The notes under the pieces: model-generated
Databases searched by the model: none
Seen by the model: the letters and a program-made list of their open reading frames with translations, nothing else
What the model was told of the DNA's origin: nothing
Part shown: one piece after another, positions 1 through 6,404 of the stretch
Layout: each line of letters opens with the position of its first letter
Position numbering within the stretch: the stretch's first letter is position 1
Program-made: the position numbers and the translations under genes
Source of the DNA: JAXHUH01 sp034211175
Lineage (GTDB): Bacteria > Actinomycetota > Acidimicrobiia > Acidimicrobiales > CAIXPF01
Direction: 5' to 3'
Length of the DNA stretch: 8,122 bases
Assembly: GCA_034211175.1 (NCBI GenBank)
Contig: JAXHUH010000068.1
Coordinates: 1-8,122, forward strand

Positions 1-1237
1 CACGGACACGACGGCACCGACCACACCGCCGACGACCGCCCCGACCACGCCCGCCGAGGGCTCGGGCCCCGGCTCGGTGCTGGCCGGCGTCGACCTCCCC
101 GGCGCGAACGCCGCCGCGGACGCCGAGGCGTGGAACGGCCAGGCCGGCGTGATCGCCGATGGCACGAGCACCTCGGTGGTCTGGGAGGGCGCACCCGGCA
201 CGCTGTCGGTCGCCGGCTCGAGCGCCTGCGCCGACGGCCTCGCCCTGACGCTGGACGGGGACGCCCTGGCCGCGACCCTGCCCACCGCGCTCGACACGGT
301 CACCACCGGCGCCGTCGCGACCGGCGACACCGTGACCCTGGCGGCCGAGGGCTGCGACCTTTCGATCTCGTGGATCGGCACCCACGCCCGGCCGGCGCTG
401 CTCGCCGACGCCACGCTGTGGACGAACCCCGACAGCCAGGCAGCCGCGGCCGCGGCGTCGGACCCGACGTTCGCCGACCTCGCCTCGGTGCCCCAGGGGA
501 CGTGGCTGACCGACGCGTCGAGTGCGCCGCAGCTCGCGTCGAGCGCGGTCGCGGCGGCGCAGGCCGCCGGCGAGATCCCGTCGTTCGTCGTCTACATGGC
601 GCCGGGCCGTGACTGCGGCGGCCAGTCGGCCGGTGGTGTCGCCGGCGCCGACCAGTACCGCGATGCCATCGCCCAGGTCACGGCGGCGATCGGCGATGCC
701 CCGGCGATCGTCGTCGTCGAGCCGGACTCGGTGAGCCACACGTGCAGCGAGGCGATCTCGCCGCTGCTCGCCGAGGCCGTGGAGACCCTGCAAGGTGCGC
801 CGAACGCCCTCGTCTACCTCGACGGTGGCCACTCGGCGTGGCACCCGGCGGCCGAGCAGGCCCGGCGCCTCCTCGGGGCCGGGGTCGCCGGCGCCGACGG
901 CTTCGCCCTCAACGTGTCGAACTTCCGCAGCCCGTCGGAGATCGAGGCGTACGGTGACGAGCTCGTCGCCGTCCTCCTCGACGAGGGCGTGACCGAGGAC
1001 ATCGGGTACGTGGTCGACACCTCCCGGGCCGGCGCCGAGGTCCCGGTCGGCGTGTGGTGCAACCCGGCGGAGGCCCGCATCGGTCCGGAGCCGGACCTCG
1101 AGCCGCCGTCCCCGTGGGCCGACGCCTGGCTGTGGGTGAAGCTCCCCGGCGAGTCGGACGGGTCGTGTGGCCAGGGCGGCGCCCCCGGCGCCGGGGTGTT
1201 CTGGCCCGACGGCGCCCGGCGCCTCCTCGGCCTCTGA
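1..1237 (+). CDS. Secreted glycoside hydrolase family 6 (cellulase/cellobiohydrolase type), 5'-truncated by window
   Basis: This is the C-terminal part of a GH6 enzyme, an inverting beta-1,4-glucanase family that cuts cellulose outside the cell. The frame is open from base 2 and begins with a Pro/Thr/Ala-rich linker (bases 2-60), so an upstream module, often a carbohydrate-binding domain in this family, is likely missing. Numbering from the GTG at 77 (not a real start), residues 5-100 form a Gly/Ala/Thr-rich, probably beta-stranded segment with two cysteines (51 and 93), which I do not recognise. The GH6 catalytic domain spans about 112-386. It carries PGRDCGG (Asp179), VVEPDS (Asp217, the expected general acid), YLDGGH (Asp249), the GFALNVSNF block (275-283), VVDTSR (Asp314), WCNP (327-330) and LWVKLPGESDG (352-362). 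All family-defining acidic residues are present, so activity is expected. Endo- versus exo-action cannot be decided here. The family call is firm. Confidence 0.93.
   Translation, partial: TDTTAPTTPPTTAPTTPAEGSGPGSVLAGVDLPGANAAADAEAWNGQAGVIADGTSTSVVWEGAPGTLSVAGSSACADGLALTLDGDALAATLPTALDTVTTGAVATGDTVTLAAEGCDLSISWIGTHARPALLADATLWTNPDSQAAAAAASDPTFADLASVPQGTWLTDASSAPQLASSAVAAAQAAGEIPSFVVYMAPGRDCGGQSAGGVAGADQYRDAIAQVTAAIGDAPAIVVVEPDSVSHTCSEAISPLLAEAVETLQGAPNALVYLDGGHSAWHPAAEQARRLLGAGVAGADGFALNVSNFRSPSEIEAYGDELVAVLLDEGVTEDIGYVVDTSRAGAEVPVGVWCNPAEARIGPEPDLEPPSPWADAWLWVKLPGESDGSCGQGGAPGAGVFWPDGARRLLGL
2..60 (+). other. Pro/Thr-rich interdomain linker of the GH6 protein
   Basis: In the GH6 reading frame these codons give almost only Thr, Pro, Ala and Asp (TDTTAPTTPPTTAPTTPAE). 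This is the usual composition of a flexible, possibly glycosylated linker in actinobacterial secreted polysaccharidases. It shows that the protein continues upstream of the window, so the GTG at 77 is not its start. Confidence 0.8.
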
Positions 1238-1290
1238 CGAAGCGGCCGAGCCGCCGGTCGATCCCGGTGGGCTGACAATCAGATGCCCTG

Positions 1291-1338
1291 GCCAGCGGCC
1301 TGCGGTGTGCTCCTCGCGGAGCGCCGCAGGCCGCTGGC
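1291..1338 (+). terminator. Strong hairpin after GH6, probable terminator without a U tract
   Basis: A perfect 15-bp inverted repeat (GCCAGCGGCCTGCGG at 1291-1305 pairs with 1324-1338) encloses a second 5-bp stem (GCTCC 1309-1313 with GGAGC 1318-1322) capped by the tetraloop TCGC. It lies 53 bases after the GH6 stop codon. No T-run follows the right arm, which is common for terminators of high-GC actinobacteria. A terminator is the natural reading. A structured 3' end that protects the mRNA is the alternative. Confidence 0.6.
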
Positions 1339-1382
1339 GCGCCGCTCCTGGTGAGCGCCCTTTCCATACCTCGCGTCACGAC

Positions 1383-1400
1383 ATCGCCACATTTGGCGAT
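1383..1400. promoter_or_regulatory. Perfect 18-bp palindromic operator-like site
   Basis: ATCGCCACATTTGGCGAT consists of two 7-bp inverted arms around a 4-base centre. It sits 48 bases before the S33 peptidase start, where a repressor site near the promoter would be expected. Its length and symmetry suit a dimeric helix-turn-helix regulator. The MarR protein encoded downstream is one candidate, but nothing in the sequence shows that it binds here. I could not place clear -35/-10 boxes for this gene. Confidence 0.4.
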
Positions 1401-1415
1401 ACACCGGAGACGGGA

Positions 1416-1435
1416 CGCGGGCCGCCCGGCCCGCG
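1416..1435 (+). promoter_or_regulatory. 8-bp hairpin abutting the ribosome binding site of the S33 peptidase gene
   Basis: CGCGGGCC (1416-1423) pairs perfectly with GGCCCGCG (1428-1435) around the loop GCCC. The Shine-Dalgarno stretch GGAGGAGGG follows directly at 1436-1444. The stem would not hide the ribosome binding site. It could instead keep upstream sequence from pairing with it, or stabilise the 5' end of the message. In GC-rich DNA, 8-bp stems also arise by chance. Confidence 0.35.
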
Positions 1436-1447
1436 GGAGGAGGGACG

Positions 1448-3244
1448 ATGATCGGGAGCTCCACGCGCGGGCGCACGGGCGGCGCCCGGCGAAGCGCCAC
1501 CACCGGCTTCCGGGGAGCGACACTCGTCGCCGTCGTCGTGGCGATGACCACGATCGGCATGCTCCCCGGCGTGGCCGGCGCCCAGACCGCCGACGACACG
1601 ACCGAGTCCGGGACACTCGCCTGGACCGACTGCGCCGAGCTCGACCCACAGGGCACGTTCGCGATCGAGTGCGCCACGCTGACGGTCCCGGTCGACCACG
1701 ACGAGCCCGACGGCCCGACGCTCGACCTCGCCGTGCGCCGCATCGCGACCGACGTCGACCCGTCCGAGCGCCTCGGCAGCCTCGTGATCAACCCCGGCGG
1801 GCCGGGCGGGCCGGCGCTCGGGATCCTGCCGGCGATGGCCGCCAGCGGCCTGTTCGCCGGCTGGGACCTCGTCGCCCCCGATCCCCGTGGCGTCGGCGAT
1901 TCCGCTCCGCTGGCGTGCGAGGACGCGGTGCCCGATCCGGCGCCGCCGGAGGGCAACCCGTTCGTCGACGTCGACGAGGCGAACGCCGACATCATCCGGG
2001 CATGCCTGGCCTCCGACGGCGAGGTGTTCTCCCACCTCGGGACCGTGACCGTCGCGAAGGACCTCGACCTGCTGCGCGACGCGCTCGGCGAGGACCAACT
2101 CGACTACCTGGGCTTCTCGTACGGCACCCATCTCGGGGCGGTCTACGCCGACCTGTTCGGTGACCGGGTCGGGCGGTTCGTCCTCGACGGGCCCGTCCTG
2201 CTCGACTCGGTCGTCGACGCCACGCTCGAGCAGATCGCCGGGTTCGACGACGCCATCGACCGCTTCGACGCCGGCTGCGCCGTCGAGGAGCAGTGCGTGC
2301 TCGCCGACTACGGCGCCCGCAGCGTATGGCGCCACCTGGCCTGGCGACTCGGCGAGGAGCCGATGTCCGCGACCATCGACGACCCGGCACTCGGGGTGTC
2401 GGGCGAGTTCACCGTCGACACCGTCACGCTCGACAACGCGACCGCACTCGCGATCTACGTGGGCCGGGCGTACTGGGGCGTGTTCGCCCAGGCGCTGCTC
2501 GACGCCACGTGGGGTGACGCCGAGCTCCTGTGGACCATGTCCTACCTGTGGGACTCGGGGCCGTACTCGGCCGCGGCCGGCCTCGGCGTCCTGTGCGCCG
2601 ACGACCCCGACCGCAGCGTCGGCCCCACCGAGGCCCAGCAGCTCACCTACCAGGAGATCCTCGACGGCAACACGACCTGGGCCTTCCAGATCGGCGCGGA
2701 GCTCTCGCAGTGTCGGGTCGCGCCGGTGAGCGACGAGTCGGTGCCCGACCTCTCGATCGCCGAGGGTGAGACCAACCCGATGCTCGTCATCGCCAAGACC
2801 CACGACCCGGCGACGCCGTACTCGGGCGCACTCGACTTCATGGAGGCCGTCGGACCCGGCCGCCTCCTGACCGTGGTCGACGACGGCCACACGGCGGTGG
2901 CCGACGGCAACACGTGCGTCGACGCCACCACGGTGCGGTTCCTGGCCACCGGCGAGCTGCCGCCGGAGGGCGCGGTCTGCTACCCGGACGGGCAGGTCGG
3001 CGTGAACATCGAACCGGTCGAGGACGGCTGGGCCGTGCTCGAGGTGGTTCCCGGCTCACCGGCCGACGGGATCGTCGAGCCCGGCGACCTCATCGTCGCC
3101 TGGAACGGCGAGCCGGTGCCGCCCGGGCCGACCGTCCCGCCCCGGATCGGCGACGAGGTGGTGCTCACGCTGGTTCGCGCCGACGCCACGCTCGACGTGG
3201 CGGTCGTCGTCCGTCCGCCGGCGTTCTGGCTGCCCGACGACTGA
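1448..3244 (+). CDS. Secreted S33-family alpha/beta-hydrolase (TAP-like peptidase) with C-terminal PDZ-like domain
   Basis: The ATG at 1448 is chosen because GGAGGAGGG lies at 1436-1444 and a signal peptide follows: Arg-rich start, hydrophobic core about 24-40, AGA cleavage site before Gln46. The mature protein is an exported serine peptidase of the tripeptidyl-aminopeptidase-like S33 group, which typically removes short N-terminal peptides. Visible motifs are NPGGPGGP (115-122, oxyanion side), DPRGVGDS (145-152), the nucleophile elbow GFSYGT (Ser224), HDPATPY (Asp453) and DDGH (His481). That completes a Ser-Asp-His triad, with the lid region between about 255 and 400. Residues 502-515 finish the TAP-like C-terminal domain. 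Residues about 517-590 then look like a PDZ domain: VVPGSPAD, EPGDLIVAWNG and GDEVVLTLVR match the PDZ core. The total of 598 residues is longer than common family members of about 500, which the PDZ part accounts for. The peptidase call is firm, the substrate unknown. Confidence 0.88.
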   Translation: MIGSSTRGRTGGARRSATTGFRGATLVAVVVAMTTIGMLPGVAGAQTADDTTESGTLAWTDCAELDPQGTFAIECATLTVPVDHDEPDGPTLDLAVRRIATDVDPSERLGSLVINPGGPGGPALGILPAMAASGLFAGWDLVAPDPRGVGDSAPLACEDAVPDPAPPEGNPFVDVDEANADIIRACLASDGEVFSHLGTVTVAKDLDLLRDALGEDQLDYLGFSYGTHLGAVYADLFGDRVGRFVLDGPVLLDSVVDATLEQIAGFDDAIDRFDAGCAVEEQCVLADYGARSVWRHLAWRLGEEPMSATIDDPALGVSGEFTVDTVTLDNATALAIYVGRAYWGVFAQALLDATWGDAELLWTMSYLWDSGPYSAAAGLGVLCADDPDRSVGPTEAQQLTYQEILDGNTTWAFQIGAELSQCRVAPVSDESVPDLSIAEGETNPMLVIAKTHDPATPYSGALDFMEAVGPGRLLTVVDDGHTAVADGNTCVDATTVRFLATGELPPEGAVCYPDGQVGVNIEPVEDGWAVLEVVPGSPADGIVEPGDLIVAWNGEPVPPGPTVPPRIGDEVVLTLVRADATLDVAVVVRPPAFWLPDD

Positions 3245-3283
3245 CCCCGGCCGCACGCGACGCGCCGCCCACACCAGCCCGTT

Positions 3284-3327
3284 CCGGGGGACCGATCTGC
3301 CGCGTGGTGGTCATCGGTGTCCCCCGG
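3284..3327 (+). terminator. Terminator-like hairpin after the S33 peptidase gene
   Basis: CCGGGGGACCGAT (3284-3296) pairs with 3313-3327 over 13 base pairs, with one 2-base bulge (GT at 3317-3318) and a 16-base loop. It begins 40 bases after the stop codon. No T-run follows. The right arm contains the GTG at 3317 that would be the longest possible start of the MarR gene, which argues that translation of that gene begins further downstream. Confidence 0.5.
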
Positions 3328-3384
3328 TTCGGGGTGGCGGTGCGCTCGACGCAACCGTTGGCGCGGCGAATGGTTCATCAGTCC

Positions 3385-3390
3385 TATCGT
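3385..3390 (+). promoter_or_regulatory. Possible -10 box placing the MarR message start at its GTG codon
   Basis: TATCGT at 3385-3390 lies 7 bases before the GTG at 3398, the normal distance from a -10 hexamer to a transcription start. No Shine-Dalgarno motif can be seen at the right distance. The nearest -35-like hexamer, TTGGCG at 3358-3363, is 21 bases away, which is too far for a good fit. A leaderless transcript is therefore plausible but not secure. Confidence 0.35.
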
Positions 3391-3397
3391 TGGTGAG

Positions 3398-3934
3398 GTG
3401 GGCTCCAGCGGCGGTGCGACAGGAACGGACGGCACGGCGGGAACGGGCGGCGCGGCCGCCGAGCCGGAGCCGCAGCCCGATGAACCGATCGCGCCGCTCC
3501 TCGCCGGGCTCGGCGCCCGGTGCGCGGAGCGGCTGGCCCGACGTCTCGCCGAGCAGGGCCTGACCCCGGCGCACGTCGAGCTGCTCGGTGTGGTCGCCGA
3601 CGCCGACGGGCCGAGCCAGCAGGAGCTGGCGGATCGGATGGGCGTGCTCCCGAGCCGGATGGTCGGCCTGATCGACGAGCTCGAGGCCCGGGACCTGATC
3701 GAGCGGGTCCGCAACCGCCGGGACCGGCGGCAGTACAGCATCCGGCTCACGGACGCGGGGCAGCGGGCCCGGGCCGACGTCGACGGGCTCGCCGACGAGC
3801 ACGAGGCCGAGCTGGTCGCACCCCTGTCGATCGCGGAGCGACGGGTGCTGGCCGCCCTGCTGCGGCGCCTGTCGTGTCGACCCGACCCCGGCCTCGGCGA
3901 GCAGGGCGCCGAGCCGGGTCAGCCGCCGGGCTGA
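3398..3934 (+). CDS. MarR-family winged-helix transcriptional regulator
   Basis: A 178-residue cytoplasmic DNA-binding protein of the MarR type; such proteins act as dimers, usually as ligand-responsive repressors near their targets. Residues 1-30 are a low-complexity Gly/Ala/Thr/Pro/Glu tail. Helices from about 31 and after 125 would form the dimer interface. The winged helix spans about 55-120: LTPAHVELLGVV, then QQELADRMGV, the recognition helix around PSRMVGLIDELEARDLI (85-101), and the charged wing RNRRDRRQYSIRLTDAG (105-121), which is the typical MarR wing signature. There are two cysteines (42 and 160). The start is taken at GTG 3398; the longer in-frame start at 3317 lies inside a strong hairpin and adds an atypical basic tail. 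The gene converges on the GNAT-ASCH gene and overlaps it by 16 bp. The family is clear; the ligand and targets are not. Confidence 0.85.
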   Translation: MGSSGGATGTDGTAGTGGAAAEPEPQPDEPIAPLLAGLGARCAERLARRLAEQGLTPAHVELLGVVADADGPSQQELADRMGVLPSRMVGLIDELEARDLIERVRNRRDRRQYSIRLTDAGQRARADVDGLADEHEAELVAPLSIAERRVLAALLRRLSCRPDPGLGEQGAEPGQPPG

Positions 3935-4986
3935 GGCCCGGCAGGCAGGCGCGGGCCGGGCCAGCGCAGCTCGAACCGCTCGCACACCACCGGCGTGGCG
4001 TCGTCGACCACCGTGCCCTGGGACCCGAAGAACCGGCGGTGGGCGTCGCGCCACCAGGCGAGCGTCCGGTCGCCCTCGCCCTCGTCGGCCGCGAAGCGCT
4101 CGTCGACCTCACCGAAGGGCCGCACCTCGACCTCCGTGGTCTCGATCACACAACGGGCGCGGCCGCGCCCGTCGAGCAGCACGCTGTGGTCACCCGGTGC
4201 GGGAAGGGGCTCACCCTCGCGCTCGTAGAGCGTCGGCAGTGACGCCGTCGCCCGCTTCGTGCCGGTGAGGACCAGGCCGACGAGCTCGTCGGCGAGCGCC
4301 GGGTCGTCGTCGCCGCCGAACGCCCAGGCGCTGTGGGGCCCGTCGAAGCCGGTGGCCGCGGTGAACTCGGCCCACAGCACTGGCGCCGAACCGTTGGACG
4401 CGGCGAGACCGCACCGGTAGCGCACCTCGCGCACGGCCGTGCCCCCGATCTCCTCGGTCCTGACGGCACCGTCGGCCGACCAGCCCTCCCGCTCGTAGAA
4501 GCGCCGCGCCCGCGGGTTGCGCTCGACCACCCACAGCACGGACTCCACGTACCCGCGCCCGATCAGTGCCTCCCGGGCCCGGGCGAGCAGGGCCGGACCG
4601 GCGCCGGAACCCCAGGCGGCGGGCTCGACGTTGATCGCCCACAGCTCACCGACACCGATCCCGACGTCCGCATCGCGAGCCGCGCCGACGAGCGCGAAGC
4701 CCTCCACGTCCCCGTCGGCGCCGGGCACCACGAACGTCGCGGGGTGGTCCGCCGGGTCGACCGACGCCGCGGTCAGCGTCGCCCGCCACCGCTCGCCCCG
4801 CTCGGTCGGCTCCAGCCCGTCGAGGAACACGGCGGGCATCACCTCCCGGTACGCGGCTCGCCACGCCGCGACGTGCACGCGTCCGATCGCGGGCCCGTCG
4901 TCGGGACGGGCGCGCCGCACCGGCGGCGCGCCCGTTCCCGACCCGGCGGCCTGCTTGATCGTCGAACCGGACGGATCGTCGGCCAT
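3919..4986 (-). CDS. GNAT acetyltransferase fused to a C-terminal ASCH domain
   Basis: A 355-residue cytoplasmic two-domain protein. The ATG at 4986 has a good ribosome binding site (GGGAGGAG on the minus strand, plus 4991-4998). Residues 22-192 are a GNAT N-acetyltransferase. They show VRRARPDDGPAIGRVHVAAW at the start, the acetyl-CoA loop INVEPAAWGSGAGPALL (118-134, a variant of the RxxGxG motif) and VVERNPRARRFYEREGW (153-169). Residues 204-342 match the ASCH (PUA-like) family: WAFGGDDDPALADELVGLVL, GTKRATAS (Lys244, Thr247), LPAPGDHSVLLDGRG, and FAADEGEGDRTLAWWRDAHRRFF, containing Glu304. In E. coli YqfB, an ASCH-type N4-acetylcytidine amidohydrolase, the reported catalytic residues are Lys21, Thr24 and Glu74; by eye these line up with Lys244, Thr247 and Glu304. 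The substrates of both domains are unknown. It may be cotranscribed after the upstream cyclase gene, 111 bases away. Confidence 0.88.
   Translation of the reverse strand: MADDPSGSTIKQAAGSGTGAPPVRRARPDDGPAIGRVHVAAWRAAYREVMPAVFLDGLEPTERGERWRATLTAASVDPADHPATFVVPGADGDVEGFALVGAARDADVGIGVGELWAINVEPAAWGSGAGPALLARAREALIGRGYVESVLWVVERNPRARRFYEREGWSADGAVRTEEIGGTAVREVRYRCGLAASNGSAPVLWAEFTAATGFDGPHSAWAFGGDDDPALADELVGLVLTGTKRATASLPTLYEREGEPLPAPGDHSVLLDGRGRARCVIETTEVEVRPFGEVDERFAADEGEGDRTLAWWRDAHRRFFGSQGTVVDDATPVVCERFELRWPGPRLPAGPQPGG
3935..3962. terminator. 8-bp inverted repeat at the MarR/GNAT-ASCH convergence
   Basis: GGCCCGGC (3935-3942) pairs with GCCGGGCC (3955-3962) around a 12-base loop, starting on the base right after the MarR stop codon. 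On the opposite strand it falls within the last codons of the GNAT-ASCH gene. A hairpin here could serve as a terminator for MarR transcripts. There is no T-run, and its role is inferred from position only. Confidence 0.35.
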
Positions 4987-5000
4987 GGCGCTCCTCCCGT

Positions 5001-5033
5001 TCGGACGTGGTCAGCAGGGTGGACCACATCCGA
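5001..5033. promoter_or_regulatory. 12-bp imperfect dyad just upstream of the GNAT-ASCH ribosome binding site
   Basis: TCGGA-C-GTGGTC (5001-5012) is mirrored by GACCAC-A-TCCGA (5022-5033), with one mismatch and a 9-base centre. It lies 2 bases beyond the GNAT-ASCH Shine-Dalgarno sequence, between the two minus-strand genes. It could be an operator for GNAT-ASCH, or a hairpin ending or attenuating the cyclase message. No T-run follows on the minus strand, so the operator or leader-structure reading is slightly preferred. Confidence 0.4.
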
Positions 5034-5097
5034 GCCGACGCGCTGCCCTGCGGCAAGGCGGTCGGCCGCCCACCCGGGCCGCGGCGAGCAGCCGCCG

Positions 5098-6339
5098 TCA
5101 GTCCCGGGCGCCCGGGCCGGGCTGGCCGAGCAGGGCCGGCGGGGCGTTGCCCGCGGTGGCGCCGGCCACGTTCTGCGGCGTGGCCAGGAAGACGCCGTCG
5201 TAGACCCCGGCGTCGATGGCGGCATCGGTGACGAACCCCTCGCCGATGCGGATGCCGTGCTTGCCGAACAGCTCCTGGTGGACCGGGAACAGGTAGCCGC
5301 CCGTGACCTCGGGGTCGAGCACCTCCAGGCCCCACACGTCGCTGCCGATCATCGCCACCTTCTTCGAGGCCAGGTAGCGGGCCTCGGCGAGGTAGGGGCC
5401 CGGCTCCTGGGTGAGGTAGCGCTCGGGGTCGTCGGAGACGAGGTGGGTCCACCCGGTGTGGAAGATCACGACGTCGCCGGCGCCGATCGGCTGCTCGATC
5501 CGCTGGCGGTACAGGCAGTGGTTGATGTCGTCGATCGTGATCCGGTAGTTGTCCCGCAGGACGGGCCGGCCGTTGGGTGCCTCGAACACGTCGTCGCTCG
5601 CGCCCGCCGACACCTTCAGCCCGACGATGTCGAGAACGACACCGCGGGTCACGATCGGCCCCATGTGCTCGTTGCCGAGCAGGGCCAGGCCGGTGGGCGT
5701 GGCGAGGTCGGCCGCGGTGTGGCCGTTGTAGTAGGTGCCGCCGACGCCGACGTGGCCGAGCCCGTCGATCTGGGTGGCGATCTGGAGCGTGTAGTACTCC
5801 GAGTAGCGCTCCTCGAAGCCGGTGACCAGGTTCGGGCCGACGGGCTCGGTCGACGACACGATGCCGCCGGCGTCGGCGAACCCGTCCGGCAGGTCGGGGT
5901 GGCCGGTCGAGTACAGGTGCTGCTCGTGCACGCGCGGCGGGTCGGACGGGTAGGCCGGGAAGCCGTTGAACACGAGCTCACCGAGCTGGAACGTGTGCAC
6001 CGGCTGGCCGGTGTCCAACATGGCCAGCGCGGCGGCGGTGCGCTCGGCCGTGACCTCGTTGAACGTGCCCCGCTGGTCCTCTGCGCCGTACGGCCCCGGG
6101 GCCCACGCCCCGGCGACGACGGCCTCGATGTCGAAGATGGCGTCGTCGAACATCTCGTCGAACGAGACGTCGCCGCCCTCGCCCTCTGCGTGCTCGTCAC
6201 CACCCCGACGGGCCGATGCGCCGGCCGACGGTAGCGTGAGGCCGCCGATGGCCGCGGTGGCCGCACCGGCGGCGCCGAGCTTGAGCGCGTCGCGCCGGCT
6301 CAGCAGTTCGAGATGACGGCGCGCGTGGTCGAATCGCAT
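5098..6339 (-). CDS. Tat-exported cyclase-family (kynurenine-formamidase-like) protein
   Basis: A 413-residue member of the cyclase family (PF04199), which includes metal-dependent amide and lactone hydrolases such as kynurenine formamidase. The ATG at 6339 is preceded by AGGGGGG on the minus strand. The N terminus has a twin-arginine signal, SRRDALK (14-20), followed by an Ala/Gly-rich hydrophobic stretch to about 42, so a folded, possibly metal-loaded enzyme is likely exported. Family landmarks include YGAEDQRGTFN (84-94), IDGLGHVG (191-198), the NEHMGPIVTRGVVLDI block (223-238), IFHTGW (292-297) and GSDVWGLEV (332-340). The classic metal motif HxGTHxDxxxH reads QIATQIDGLGH (186-196): Asp192 and His196 are kept but two histidines are glutamines. 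To my recollection, longer cyclase-family proteins often have TQxD here, so this is probably a subfamily trait rather than decay. The substrate is unknown; catabolism of an aromatic amide or lactone is possible. Confidence 0.87.
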   Translation of the reverse strand: MRFDHARRHLELLSRRDALKLGAAGAATAAIGGLTLPSAGASARRGGDEHAEGEGGDVSFDEMFDDAIFDIEAVVAGAWAPGPYGAEDQRGTFNEVTAERTAAALAMLDTGQPVHTFQLGELVFNGFPAYPSDPPRVHEQHLYSTGHPDLPDGFADAGGIVSSTEPVGPNLVTGFEERYSEYYTLQIATQIDGLGHVGVGGTYYNGHTAADLATPTGLALLGNEHMGPIVTRGVVLDIVGLKVSAGASDDVFEAPNGRPVLRDNYRITIDDINHCLYRQRIEQPIGAGDVVIFHTGWTHLVSDDPERYLTQEPGPYLAEARYLASKKVAMIGSDVWGLEVLDPEVTGGYLFPVHQELFGKHGIRIGEGFVTDAAIDAGVYDGVFLATPQNVAGATAGNAPPALLGQPGPGARD

Positions 6340-6375
6340 GGTCCCCCCTGGACGTTCTCCCCCTCGGAGAGGCGC

Positions 6376-6404
6376 AACCTAGCCACGATCGGTGTTGTCG
6401 TCGA
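6376..6404 (-). promoter_or_regulatory. Putative sigma-70-type promoter of the cyclase gene
   Basis: Read on the minus strand, TCGACG (plus 6404-6399, four of six matches to TTGACA) is followed after exactly 17 bases by TAGGTT (plus 6381-6376), a common actinobacterial -10 form. Transcription would start near 6369, giving a leader of about 30 bases that contains the AGGGGGG ribosome binding site. The spacing and position are good; the call rests on consensus matching alone. Confidence 0.5.

Noticed and set aside
77..79. GTG at 77 as the start of the GH6 gene
   Set aside because: The same frame is open to the left edge and encodes a Pro/Thr linker. No signal peptide follows the GTG, although the enzyme must be secreted.
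1376..2890. Long minus-strand open frame (about 504 codons) opposite the S33 peptidase gene
   Set aside because: Its product is Arg/Gly/Val-rich with no recognisable domain. It lies fully antisense to a gene with a complete catalytic triad, signal peptide and ribosome binding site. Long antisense frames are normal in DNA this rich in GC.
3317..3397. Upstream GTG start of the MarR gene
   Set aside because: The codon lies inside the terminator-like hairpin of the preceding gene, and the added 27 residues do not resemble MarR N termini.
5081..5095. Small 5-bp hairpin (GCGGC/GCCGC) just after the cyclase stop codon as a terminator
   Set aside because: Five GC pairs are too short to stand out from chance in this composition, and no T-run follows.
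4333..6234. Long plus-strand open frame (about 633 codons) across GNAT-ASCH and cyclase
   Set aside because: It covers two well-supported minus-strand genes and the gap between them. Its translation is low-complexity Arg/Gly/Val with no domain motif.
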